Source of the DNA: Panacagrimonas sp052387695
Lineage (GTDB): Bacteria > Pseudomonadota > Gammaproteobacteria > Nevskiales > Nevskiaceae
Reading direction: 5' to 3'
NCBI GenBank assembly: GCA_052387695.1
Contig: JBQTIX010000078.1
Coordinates: forward strand, 1 to 64,000
Length of the DNA: 64,000 bases
The position numbers and the translations under genes were made by a program. Positions 1 through 8,140 of the stretch are shown here, piece by piece. Positions within the stretch are counted from its first letter, which is position 1. Every line of letters begins with the position of its first letter. The notes beneath the pieces were generated by a model that had not been told where the DNA came from, did no database searches, and worked only from the letters and a program-made list of their open reading frames with translations.

Positions 1-1690
1 TGAGCGAATCGCGCCCGTCGCCGCCCAGCAGCTCGTCATTGCCCGCCTCGCCCTGGAGATTGTCCACTCCCTGGTTGCCGAGAATCCGGTCGTTGCCGTT
101 GCCGCCCTTGATGGTGTCGTCACCAGGGCCGCCACAGATCCAGTCGTTGCCGCCGCGACCGTTGATCGTGTCCTTGCCGCCCAGTCCGTCCATCACGTCG
201 GCGCCGTTGGTGCCGTTGAGCGTGTCGTTGTTCAGGGTGCCGCGGATGGTGACGGCGCGGCCTTCGCAGCGACCCAGCGGGGAGTCGTCGCAGGCGTCGC
301 CGATACCGTCCTCGTCGGTGTCGAGCTGATCGGTGTTGGGCGTCATCGGACAGTTGTCCATCGCGTCCGGAATGCCGTCGTTGTCGGCGTCGTCACCCAT
401 CGCCCCTTCCAGCTCGAAGGCGCCGATGTCACAGACCGCGTCGCCATCACCATCGCCGTCCTGCGGACGCGCCACGCCGCGCTGATCCTTCCCGGCGGGG
501 CAGAACTCAACCAGGCCCAGGTTTGCCACCCTGCCGGGGACCGCCGACTCGAAGCTGTCGATCGCCGGGCTCCCCGTCAGCAGCGCGTGCGTGAACGTCG
601 GCCCGTCGTTGTCGGCCAGCGGGCCGAGCATGGGGTTGGCGACGTTGATCGTGTCGGTGGCATCGTCGAAGTTGCTGGCGAAGTTGCCGTCTCCAATCAG
701 GTTGTTGCCTCCGGTGATGAACGTTCCGCCGTAACCGCCGTAGTCGTCGATGTCGGTCGAACTATTGCCGGCGATGATGGATGCGGTGATGTCCAGATCA
801 TCGTCGAGGTCCGCCGCCACCCCGCCTCCGTGCGCGTCCGGCGCCGTGTTGGCGGTGATGGTGGTGTTGGCGATGGAGACCCTGCCGATCGCAATCAGGC
901 CACCGCCATCCCTGCTGGCGCTATTGCCCGAAATCGTGCTGCTGCCGATCGTCACGCTGCCGAAGGCATTCACGCCGCCGCCGTAATTCCCACGGTTGCC
1001 CGAAACCGTGCTGCCGGTGACGGTCGTGATACTGCTGCTCCCCCGCGTTCCAATACCGCCGCCGTAGAACGCGCTGTTGCCCGAGACGGTGCTGTCGGTC
1101 ACGAACAGGGTGCTGGATAAGTTGTAGATGCCGCCGCCGTCATTCCCCGTGCTGTTGCCCGAGACGGTGCTTTCGTTCAGCTCCAGTAAGCCACCCCCGT
1201 AGACCGCCAGACCGCCGCCGTCGCTGCCGCTCACGCTGCCCCCGCTGACGGTGCTCTGCCGCAGGCTGAGGTTGCCGCCCTCGACGACCACGAAGATGCG
1301 GAACGCAGCCGACGACGGATCACGCAGGATGGTACTGCCATTACCCTCGATGACGATCTCGCTGTTGATCTCCGGCAGGCCGCTGGGGCCGTACAGGGCC
1401 GTGAAATCGTAAACCGCCGTCAGTGTCTGGGTGCTGTTGGCGGGCAGGACGATGGTGTCCAGGCCCGCCGCACCGGCGGTGCACCCGCCCACGGCGCTGT
1501 TGGTATTGGCCGAAAGGATCGAATTGACCAGCGTGCAACTGCCGACGACGTTGATGGTCGCCGCCTCGGTGGACAGGCTGGGCAGGATGAACAGTCCGGC
1601 CGCGGCCAGCGCGAAAAGATTACGTCGCGCATCAAGTGACTTGCGCTGTTGCTGCACGCGCAGGGAAGGTCCGATTGCCTTGGATTTCAC
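1..1690 (-). CDS. Secreted beta-helix / TSP type-3 / RTX-repeat protein, C-terminus beyond the window
   Basis: Reading from a GTG at 1690 (preceded by GGAG about 9 nt upstream), 563 codons stay open to the left edge. An N-terminal signal peptide (about residues 28-48, ending near STEAA) is followed by right-handed beta-helix repeats of the form STVSGN...GGG, then a choice-of-anchor Q-like segment (GPTFTHALLTGSPAID...DQRGVARP). Next come acidic D.D.DGI.D..DNCP thrombospondin type-3 repeats and, at the visible end, glycine-rich nonapeptides (GGNGND.I.G) typical of calcium-binding RTX repeats. Family knowledge suggests an exported calcium-binding surface or secreted protein, with type I-like secretion possible; the export signal would lie outside the window. 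It is a paralogue of the gene at 23751-25876, sharing the N-terminal TLV/TLI...TIVLP...STQTLT pattern. The product name is structural only. Confidence 0.85.
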   Translation of the reverse strand, partial: MKSKAIGPSLRVQQQRKSLDARRNLFALAAAGLFILPSLSTEAATINVVGSCTLVNSILSANTNSAVGGCTAGAAGLDTIVLPANSTQTLTAVYDFTALYGPSGLPEINSEIVIEGNGSTILRDPSSAAFRIFVVVEGGNLSLRQSTVSGGSVSGSDGGGLAVYGGGLLELNESTVSGNSTGNDGGGIYNLSSTLFVTDSTVSGNSAFYGGGIGTRGSSSITTVTGSTVSGNRGNYGGGVNAFGSVTIGSSTISGNSASRDGGGLIAIGRVSIANTTITANTAPDAHGGGVAADLDDDLDITASIIAGNSSTDIDDYGGYGGTFITGGNNLIGDGNFASNFDDATDTINVANPMLGPLADNDGPTFTHALLTGSPAIDSFESAVPGRVANLGLVEFCPAGKDQRGVARPQDGDGDGDAVCDIGAFELEGAMGDDADNDGIPDAMDNCPMTPNTDQLDTDEDGIGDACDDSPLGRCEGRAVTIRGTLNNDTLNGTNGADVMDGLGGKDTINGRGGNDWICGGPGDDTIKGGNGNDRILGNQGVDNLQGEAGNDELLGGDGRDSL

Positions 1691-2084
1691 GTGTGTTTCT
1701 CCGGTCCGGGGCTGCCAATGGTTGATTGTGGTTGGGGCATCGGAGGCTTAGCGGGGTACTCCCACGCACCCGGCCGAAGCATCCTCCCAATGTGCGACGT
1801 TCGCAATATCAATATCGATCCGGAGGATTTCTGCAAAGGGGCGCCGTCGGTCACGGGTCGGTTGTAGGTCGGTTGTAGGTCGGTTCAAGCCGAAGGCGGA
1901 ACCGACACTGCGCGCCCTTCAATGACGGGCGCGCGTCGGCTCCGCCCGCGAAAAGCTGCGGGCTTGAGCCGACCTGCGCTTCTACGGTTCACCAACACCC
2001 GTTGCCCGTCCTTCTGAACTTGTGGTACTCAAACTCCAACGACCCCCCGGATCACCCCACTATGCCCGCCTGGGTTCTGTCCTC
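1691..2084. other. Intergenic region between divergent genes
   Basis: This 394-bp stretch separates the beta-helix gene (minus strand) from the acyl-CoA ligase (plus strand). It holds a ribosome binding site for the minus gene (GGAG near 1700) and one BIME-like repeat (1864-1976). An open frame runs upstream of the ligase to an ATG at 2022, but that leader has no homology-like content. No convincing promoter or further gene was seen. Confidence 0.6.
1864..1976. repeat. BIME-like palindromic repeat (family A, copy 1)
   Basis: Starts with a doubled GTAGGTCGG (1864 and 1875). It then shows hairpin 1 (GTCGGTTC...GAACCGAC) and the inverted hairpin 2 (GTCGGCTC...GAGCCGAC), with an inner GCCCGCG-AAAA-stem. 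The right end is CTGC instead of the usual CTAC. It is one of 12 loci in the window and lies between divergent genes. Confidence 0.85.
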
Positions 2085-3605
2085 GTGAGCCTCCCAACCT
2101 CGACGGCCGGATCGCTGTTCGACGCGGTGCGGCAAGGCGCCCTACGCGATCCGGCCGCGCCCGCCTTCATCCTGCCCGAACGGCTGATCACGCATCGGCA
2201 ATGGTGGGGGCAGATCTGCGCCACGACGCTCCAACTGCATCGGGCCGGCATCGGTCCGGGCCAGCGTATTGGCGTGAGTCTGGGAGGCTCGCCCCGCCAT
2301 TGCGCGGTGCTGGTCGCGCTGTCGCGTCTGGGTGCGGTGTCGGTTCCGCTCGACATCCGGCGCACGGCGGCCGAGACCACGGCGATTGCCGCGCGCTTCG
2401 GCGTGCAGCGGGTGATCTCGGAAGTGCCGGAGTCCGACACCGCCGGCCTGCCGATCCTGGTGCTGGCCCGTGAGGCGCTGGATGATCCCGGTGCTTCCGA
2501 ATCCGATCTCACGGACGCGCGCGTCGGGTTCGTGCCGGATCGACGCACGCCGCTGCGCATCGCGCTCACCTCCGGCACCACCGGCGAGCCGCAGGGCGTG
2601 CTGCACAGCCACGGCGAGCTGCTGGATCGAACCGAGCGCACGCTGTGGGGATGCGATGGGGCGACCCGGCTGCTGCCACCCGCCAACCCGGGCCTGACCA
2701 TCGCCTTCATCTTCACGATGGGCGTGCTTGGCCGCGGCGGCGCCGTGGTGATCTCGCGCAGTCACCGCTATTCCGATCAGATCGCGGTCATCCGGCAGCA
2801 GGCCGTCACGCATTGGCTGATCTCGCCGTCCGCGGCCGCGGAGCTGTGTGGCGTGCTGCCGCCGGAGCTTCCCGCCTTCCCCAGCCTGCGTCATCTGCGC
2901 ATCGTCGGCGCGATGCCCTCGGAGGCGCTGCTGCACACGCTGTTCACGCGCTTTTCACCCAACGTCTTCATTCCCTACGGCCTGACCGAGCTGGGTGTGA
3001 TTTCCCTCGCGACGCCGGAGACGCTGGCGCAGTCGCCGACTTCGGCCGGTCGCGTGCAGGACTGCGCCGAGGTGCAGGTGCTCGACGGGCAGGGCCACCC
3101 GGTGCCGCACGGTGTCAGCGGCGAACTGCGGGTTCGCGCCCGGCCGATGCCGACCGGTTACGAGAACGATCCCGACGCCAGCGCCCGGCGCTTCCGCGAC
3201 GGCTGGTTCCACCCCGGCGATCTCGGGCGCCTGTCCGCAGACGGCCTGCTGTATATCGAGGGCCGGATCGACGACGTGATCAATCTGGGCGGGCGCAAGA
3301 TCCTGCCGGGACACATCGAGCGCGTGCTGCTGCGTCATCCCGATATCCGCGACGCGGTCGTCTTCGCCTACCAGCTTGCGCAGGGCCCGCCGCGGCTGGG
3401 CGCCGCGCTGCTGCTGCATACGGAACGGGCATCGCCCCGCCTGACGGCGCGCTTCGGCGCCGAGCTGGGCCGCCTGGAACCCCACAATTATTTCGTGCTC
3501 AAGGAGTTTCCACGCAACGCCAGCGGCAAGGTGCTGCGCGCCCAGTTCCCGGCCATCGCGCGCCGGCTTCTGGACGCGCGCGGCGCGGCGTCGAAACACC
3601 CGTGA
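2085..3605 (+). CDS. Class I adenylate-forming acyl-CoA ligase (AMP-binding)
   Basis: A 506-aa ANL-superfamily enzyme, expected to activate a carboxylic acid as acyl-AMP and transfer it to CoA or a carrier. Motifs in order: the P-loop LTSGTTGEPQG (about residue 161), PYGLTE (about 297), GWFHPGDLG with the ribose-binding Asp, the hinge region NLGGRKI, and the C-terminal catalytic lysine motif NASGKVLR. The GTG at 2085 is preferred over the ATG at 2022 because similarity-like sequence (AGSLFDAVRQ) begins just after it. Its stop overlaps the start of the next gene (GTGA), so it is the first gene of a coupled operon with a decarboxylating-dehydrogenase-like enzyme and an isochorismatase-ALDH fusion. 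The substrate cannot be read from the sequence. Confidence 0.88.
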   Translation: MSLPTSTAGSLFDAVRQGALRDPAAPAFILPERLITHRQWWGQICATTLQLHRAGIGPGQRIGVSLGGSPRHCAVLVALSRLGAVSVPLDIRRTAAETTAIAARFGVQRVISEVPESDTAGLPILVLAREALDDPGASESDLTDARVGFVPDRRTPLRIALTSGTTGEPQGVLHSHGELLDRTERTLWGCDGATRLLPPANPGLTIAFIFTMGVLGRGGAVVISRSHRYSDQIAVIRQQAVTHWLISPSAAAELCGVLPPELPAFPSLRHLRIVGAMPSEALLHTLFTRFSPNVFIPYGLTELGVISLATPETLAQSPTSAGRVQDCAEVQVLDGQGHPVPHGVSGELRVRARPMPTGYENDPDASARRFRDGWFHPGDLGRLSADGLLYIEGRIDDVINLGGRKILPGHIERVLLRHPDIRDAVVFAYQLAQGPPRLGAALLLHTERASPRLTARFGAELGRLEPHNYFVLKEFPRNASGKVLRAQFPAIARRLLDARGAASKHP

Positions 3606-4690
3606 GCGCGATGCGCGATGCCCTCGGCGCGCCCGCCGCCGGTCGCGATCTGATCGGCGTGCTGCCCGGCGAGGGCATCGGGCCCGAGGTCATAGCGGTC
3701 GCGCTCGAAGTGCTGGAGACCTTGAGCGCTGCCACCGGCCGTCGCTTCGACATCCGCCACGGCGGCGCCATCGGCAAGGAATCGATCCGTCTCAACGGCG
3801 CCGCACTGAGCGAAGAGACGGTGGCCTTCTGCGACGCGATCTTCACCGAGGGCGGCGCGCTGCTCTGCGGCCCTGGCAGCGAGCGCTTCGTCTACGAGCT
3901 GCGCCGCCGCTTCGACCTGTTCGCAAAATTCACCCCCTTGCAACCCCTGCCCTGCCTGCGCGAACGGGGGCCGCTGCGTGCCGAGCGGCTCGATGGCGTC
4001 GATATCCTGGCGGTACGCGAGAACGTCGGCGGCCTCTACTTCGGCGAATGGGGCCGCAAGGGTGAGAGTGCATTCCACCGCTTCGACTACAGCGTGCAGC
4101 AGGTCGATCGCATTCTCGCGCTGGCCCTGCGCCTGGCGGAGCGTCGCAGCGGTCGTCTCTGCCTGGCGGTGAAGCGCGAAGGCGTGCCGTCGATCTCGCA
4201 GCTGTGGCTGGAGCGCCTCGAACACTGTTCGCGCGACCCGGCAGTGCATTGCGAAGTGCTGGACATCGACAACGCGGCCTACCAGTTGATCGCCGATCCG
4301 CGGCGCTTCGACGTGCTGGTGTCGTCCAACATGTTCGGCGACCTGCTGGCCGACACCGGCTCGGCCCTGCTGGGCTCGCGCGGGCTGTCCTATTCCGGAA
4401 ATTTCGGGCCGCAGGGCCGGGCCTGCTACCAGACCGGCCACGGCGCCGCCTGGGATCTGGCCGGGCGTGACATGGCCAACCCGGTCGGCCAGGTGCTGTC
4501 GCTGGCGCTGATGCTGGAGGTCAGCTTTGGCTGGAGCGTCGGCGCCGAAGCGGTGCGCGCCGCCGTCGCCCGGGTATTCGGCCGTGGCCTGCGCACGGCG
4601 GACATTGCCGAGCCGCACGTGACGGCATTGAGCACGCGCGAACTCGGCGCGCAGCTGTGCCAGGCCCTTGGCTCACCCGTCATCGACTGA
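3602..4690 (+). CDS. Isopropylmalate/isocitrate dehydrogenase-family enzyme with altered substrate site
   Basis: A 362-aa NAD(P)-dependent beta-decarboxylating dehydrogenase. Visible family signatures are LPGEGIGPEV near the N-terminus, RENVGGLYFGEWG (the RELTGG.YFG motif), the Lys in AVKREGVPSISQLW, NMFGDLLADTGSALLGS (the metal-binding Asp block) and HGAAWDLAGRDMANP. The usual NLRPV substrate-binding stretch reads KFTPLQ, so one of the conserved arginines that hold the malate carboxylate appears to be missing. This argues against LeuB itself and for a different 2-hydroxy acid substrate. The GTG at 3602 overlaps the ligase stop; an ATG at 3611 is an alternative start. Its TGA overlaps the next ATG (TGATG at 4688-4692). 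Role in a pathway is inferred only from the operon. Confidence 0.82.
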   Translation: MSAMRDALGAPAAGRDLIGVLPGEGIGPEVIAVALEVLETLSAATGRRFDIRHGGAIGKESIRLNGAALSEETVAFCDAIFTEGGALLCGPGSERFVYELRRRFDLFAKFTPLQPLPCLRERGPLRAERLDGVDILAVRENVGGLYFGEWGRKGESAFHRFDYSVQQVDRILALALRLAERRSGRLCLAVKREGVPSISQLWLERLEHCSRDPAVHCEVLDIDNAAYQLIADPRRFDVLVSSNMFGDLLADTGSALLGSRGLSYSGNFGPQGRACYQTGHGAAWDLAGRDMANPVGQVLSLALMLEVSFGWSVGAEAVRAAVARVFGRGLRTADIAEPHVTALSTRELGAQLCQALGSPVID

Positions 4691-6795
4691 TGCGCACGGG
4701 TCTGCTGCTGATCGATCTGCAACGCGACTACCTCGATCGTCCGGGCCTCGTGCCGCCCGAGTCGGAGCTGGTGCCAAGGGTCGCCGAATTGATGGCGCTG
4801 TTCCGCCAGCACGGCCTGCCGGTGTTTCACGTCATCACCCGCGTGGCCACCGACGGAACCAACCGCATGCCGCACTGGCGCGATGCGGACCACTGGGCCT
4901 GTGTCGAAGGAACACCCGGTGGGCAGCCCCCGCCCGAGCTTGCGCCGGCACCCGGTGAAGCGGTGTATGCAAAGCCCTTCTTCAGCGCGTTCGACAGTCC
5001 GGAACTCGTCGCCGCCCTGAGCGACCAGCGCATCGGGCGTGTGGTGATCGCTGGCATCTACACGCATTCCTGCGTGCGTGAAACCGCCCTCGCCGCCTAC
5101 GCGCACGGCCTGCGAGTCCTGGTCGCCAGCGAGGCCATCGCTTCCACCGATCCGCTGCACGCGCGGCTGACGCTGGATTATCTGCAGGACCGCGGTGCGC
5201 CTGGCCGCAGCCTTCCGCAAATCCGCGAGTTGCTCGCACCGGGCGCCTGCCCGACCGCGCGCCGCACCTGGATTCATCGCAATCCGGCTCGCTGGGATGA
5301 GGTCCTGGGCGAGGTGCCGCTGGCCGATGCGGCCGAGGTCGAGGCGGTCGTTCGGGACGCGGAAAAGCATTCGATCGACTGGCAGCGCCTCACTCACGAA
5401 AACCGTGCAGAACGACTGCGGCGCTGGCTGCCGGCACTGATGCAGCGTCGCGAGCGTCTGATCGAGCTGCTCGTGTTGGAAGTCGGCAAGCCCCTGGTCG
5501 ATGCCCGAGCCGAATTCGATTACACGCTCGCACTGCTGCGTCATACGCTCTCGACACTCGAAACGTCGCAACGTCGGCTCCGCCCGCGAACAGCACGCGG
5601 GCTTGAGCCGACCTACGGTTCACTCGAAGAAGCGTCGATCCGTCGCGGGGTAGGTCGGCTCAAGCGCAGCGGAGCCGACGCGCGGCACAGCCCGTCGGCT
5701 CCGCGCTTCACGCTTGAGCGGACCCACGCCCAGCCAGAGGTGCTCGCAACCGAAAAATGCTTCGAGACGCGTCGGCGTCCGCTCGGCGTGGTTGGCCTGA
5801 TCACACCCTTCAATAATCCGCTGGCGATTCCGGTAGGCAAGCTCGCACCCGCGCTGGCCTGGGGCAACAGGGCGGTGTGGAAGCCCGCTCTGGCGGCGCC
5901 GCGACTGTCCGCACTACTCCTCGAATCGCTGGCCGAAGCGGGCCTGGACGGCGCGGTGAGATTGATCCTCGGCGACGCTGACACCGGGCGCGCGCTCGTC
6001 GCCGCCCGTGGGATCGCCGCGATCAGCTTCACCGGCTCGATCGCGGCCGGGCGCGAGGCGAGCGCGATCTGCGCGCTGCACGGCAGGCCCTTGCAGGCGG
6101 AACTGGGCGGCAACAACGCGGTGCTGGTGCTGGCCGACGCCGATCCGGTGGCCGTCGCGCGCCAACTCGCGCCGGCGGTATTCGGTTACGCGGGGCAACG
6201 CTGCACCGCGCCGCGCCGGCTGATCGTCGCCTCCAACATCCAGCCGGCGTTCGAAACCGCCCTGGTCGAGGCTGTGAAAGCTCTCGGGCTCGGCCAACCG
6301 GCCGACGAGTCGGTCCGTATCGGTCCGCTGATCTCGCGGGCGGCGCAGGCGCGACTCGTTGCCATGACCGCCGGCGCGCTCGCCGGCGGTGCGCGCAAGC
6401 TGTGCGGCGGCAGGATTCCACCCGGCATGGAGCAAGGTTGCTGGTTTGCGCCCACCCTGATCGCCGATCCCGACCCAGCCAGCCCGGTGGTCCGCATCGA
6501 GAGCTTCGGCCCGCTGGCCGTGATCCTGCCTGCACGCGATCTGGATCACGCGCTGCACCTCTGCAACGGGGTGTCGCAGGGGCTGGTCGCGAGCCTGTAC
6601 AGCGAGGACCCCGCGAGTCAGCAGCAATTCCTGGAGCAGGCGCAGGCCGGCATCCTGGCGCTCAACCACGCACCGGTGCGGATTGCTCCCGAGGCTCCGT
6701 TCGCCGCCTGGAAGGCTTCGGGTATCGGCCCGCCGGAACATGGTCGCTGGGACCTGGAGTTCTACACCCGGCCGCAGGCGGTCTACCGATCTTGA
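4690..6795 (+). CDS. Isochorismatase-like hydrolase fused to aldehyde dehydrogenase
   Basis: A 701-aa fusion. Residues 1 to about 180 form a cysteine-hydrolase (isochorismatase-like) domain with the D-K-C triad: D9 in LLIDLQ, K95 in AVYAKPF and C128 in THSCVRE. Residues about 195-701 are an aldehyde dehydrogenase with PLGVVGLITPFN, WKPA (K398), SFTGS, the general base E471 in ELGGNN and nucleophile C505 in GQRCTAP. Both active sites look intact. Residues about 295-349 are a translated tandem pair of the intergenic palindromic repeat (5572-5736), lying just before the PLGVVG strand where ALDHs carry a variable linker. The ATG at 4690 overlaps the upstream stop. The hydrolase may release an aldehyde or acid for the ALDH half, but substrates are unknown. 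A frame-maintaining insertion is inferred; loss of activity is possible. Confidence 0.85.
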   Translation: MRTGLLLIDLQRDYLDRPGLVPPESELVPRVAELMALFRQHGLPVFHVITRVATDGTNRMPHWRDADHWACVEGTPGGQPPPELAPAPGEAVYAKPFFSAFDSPELVAALSDQRIGRVVIAGIYTHSCVRETALAAYAHGLRVLVASEAIASTDPLHARLTLDYLQDRGAPGRSLPQIRELLAPGACPTARRTWIHRNPARWDEVLGEVPLADAAEVEAVVRDAEKHSIDWQRLTHENRAERLRRWLPALMQRRERLIELLVLEVGKPLVDARAEFDYTLALLRHTLSTLETSQRRLRPRTARGLEPTYGSLEEASIRRGVGRLKRSGADARHSPSAPRFTLERTHAQPEVLATEKCFETRRRPLGVVGLITPFNNPLAIPVGKLAPALAWGNRAVWKPALAAPRLSALLLESLAEAGLDGAVRLILGDADTGRALVAARGIAAISFTGSIAAGREASAICALHGRPLQAELGGNNAVLVLADADPVAVARQLAPAVFGYAGQRCTAPRRLIVASNIQPAFETALVEAVKALGLGQPADESVRIGPLISRAAQARLVAMTAGALAGGARKLCGGRIPPGMEQGCWFAPTLIADPDPASPVVRIESFGPLAVILPARDLDHALHLCNGVSQGLVASLYSEDPASQQQFLEQAQAGILALNHAPVRIAPEAPFAAWKASGIGPPEHGRWDLEFYTRPQAVYRS
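5572..5736. repeat. BIME-like repeat pair inside a coding sequence (family A, copy 2)
   Basis: 5572-5616 is a hairpin-2 unit (GTCGGCTCCGCCCGCGAA...GAGCCGACCTAC). 5650-5736 is a second, more diverged unit beginning GTAGGTCGGCTCAAGC. Together they add 55 codons (165 nt, divisible by three) to the ALDH domain without a stop codon. The sequence is unmistakably that of the intergenic family. Confidence 0.88.
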
Positions 6796-7961
6796 CTCCG
6801 CCGCCGCGCCCGCCGCTGGTCTCGGTGCTGGTGCCCTGTTTCAACGGCGCGCCGATGCTGGAACAGTGTCTGCGCAGCGTGGCGGGACAAACCCACCGCC
6901 CGATCGAACTGATCTTCGTCGACAACAATTCAAAGGATGCTTCGTGCCAGATCGCCCGCGACTTTGCCAGGCACGCAGATTTTCCCGTTCAGATCCTGAG
7001 TTGTGTCGAGCAGGGTCAGATGCATGCCCTGAATCTTGCTTATCGGCACGCGCAGGGACAGTACGTCCAGTGGCTCGATTCTGACGACGCGCTGCATCCG
7101 GGCAAGCTCGCCACGCAGGTCGCGATGCTCGAACGCGCGGGGAACATCGATATCGCGTACGGAAGCTGGCACTGGAAGTTCTGGCGCGACGGCGTCCCGT
7201 TTCACTCGGTCCACTTCGCCGACGGGCCGAGGGAGGATGGGCTGCTGGCCCTGCTGGCCGACGACTGGCGACCGCCGCACAGTTATCTGATCAGGCGCCC
7301 GGCCGCGGAGAGGCTCTATCGGAGCGGGGCCTGGGACCCCGAGGTCACGCAGGCCCAGGACCGCTATTTTTTTACCTGCGGCGCGCTGGCCGGCCTGGTC
7401 TTTTCCTGGGTCGCGGACGCCGACGCCTATTACAACAACTGGTCGGCCGGACAGTCCACGCGCACGCGCACCGCGCAGGATGAGGCACGAGAGCTCAAGC
7501 GTCTGTTCGGAAAACTGCAAAGGAAGGCGGAGCGTCCCGGACTGAAACTGAACCCCGGGCACCGCTGGCTCCTGGCGCAGTCGCGAGACTTGTTCCGGCC
7601 GAACCCCGACGTCGCGACGGACGCGCTCGAAGGAGGGTTTGCAATCGTCGCCAGTCTCGTCCGGCGGCAGACCCGCGCCCGCTCGCTGGAGCACTGGTCG
7701 CGTTTTATCGTGCGATCGCTCTGGCACGCGGCCGGCGTACATGGCAGCGGCGCCCCGCTGCCGCTGCCGACGAGACTGGCCCTGACCCGCCAGCTGCTCG
7801 ACCTGGATCCCGGCCCGTTTCTGCGGGACGGCCGTGAGCTGGAGGCGCTTCGCCATGACGGACTTCCGGTGCCTGCGCCGGTCCTCGTGCCTGAGACGAT
7901 CCAGGTGCGCCGGATGCTGGACGGGCTGGTGAATCTGGGACTGCTGGTCGCGGTGGAGTGA
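6792..7961 (+). CDS. GT2-family glycosyltransferase
   Basis: A 389-aa GT-A fold enzyme. The N-terminus VSVLVPCFNGAPMLEQCLRS, then IFVDNNSKD, then the metal and nucleotide-sugar DXD-type motif WLDSDDALHP are diagnostic of family 2. An acceptor-side region with PHSYLIRR and TQAQDRYFF follows. The start is a TTG at 6792 overlapping the TGA of the ALDH fusion, giving the expected short leader before VSVLVP; no nearer ATG exists. Coupling makes it the last gene of the 2085-7961 operon, suggesting the product of the pathway may be glycosylated, or that a glycan is built alongside. No membrane segments are apparent. The sugar and acceptor are unknown. The stop TGA at 7959-7961 directly abuts a repeat (GAGGCTGTGAAAAATTCG). 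Confidence 0.85.
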   Translation: MTPPPRPPLVSVLVPCFNGAPMLEQCLRSVAGQTHRPIELIFVDNNSKDASCQIARDFARHADFPVQILSCVEQGQMHALNLAYRHAQGQYVQWLDSDDALHPGKLATQVAMLERAGNIDIAYGSWHWKFWRDGVPFHSVHFADGPREDGLLALLADDWRPPHSYLIRRPAAERLYRSGAWDPEVTQAQDRYFFTCGALAGLVFSWVADADAYYNNWSAGQSTRTRTAQDEARELKRLFGKLQRKAERPGLKLNPGHRWLLAQSRDLFRPNPDVATDALEGGFAIVASLVRRQTRARSLEHWSRFIVRSLWHAAGVHGSGAPLPLPTRLALTRQLLDLDPGPFLRDGRELEALRHDGLPVPAPVLVPETIQVRRMLDGLVNLGLLVAVE

Positions 7962-7979
7962 GAGGCTGTGAAAAATTCG
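7962..7979. repeat. Half copy of the GAGGCTGTGAAAAATTCG repeat
   Basis: GAGGCTGTGAAAAATTCG follows immediately after the GT2 stop codon. The identical 18 bases follow immediately after the stop codon of the GST gene at 32013-32030, where they form the left arm of an inverted repeat. Here the right arm is missing and a family B element begins 4 bp later. Confidence 0.75.
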
Positions 7980-7982
7980 GTG

Positions 7983-8140
7983 GTGGGTCAGTTTGAAACC
8001 CGTTCGCGCCGAGTAGCGCCATTGCGTAGCAATGCCGCGTATCGAGGTGCCGGGCATGCCCGATACGCGACGCTTCCCTCGATACGCCCGCTGCGCGGCT
8101 ACTCGGGACGAACGGGGTTCTGGAATTCAAACTGACCCAC
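7983..8140. repeat. 158-bp inverted-repeat element (family B, copy 1)
   Basis: Perfect 15-bp terminal inverted repeats, GTGGGTCAGTTTGAA (7983-7997) and its complement (8126-8140), enclose nested palindromes: CCGAGTAGC/GCTACTCGG, CATTGC/GCAATG and GTATCG...CGATAC. A second copy lies at 55379-55544 with about 85 percent identical core but different outer terminal bases. It is non-coding and MITE-like. Its right terminus supplies the stop codon of the GT1 gene at 8127. Confidence 0.85.

Noticed and set aside
2645..3601. Long open frame running into the IPMDH-like gene
   Set aside because: Its first about 320 codons are the shifted frame of the acyl-CoA ligase; real similarity starts at the GTG at 3602.
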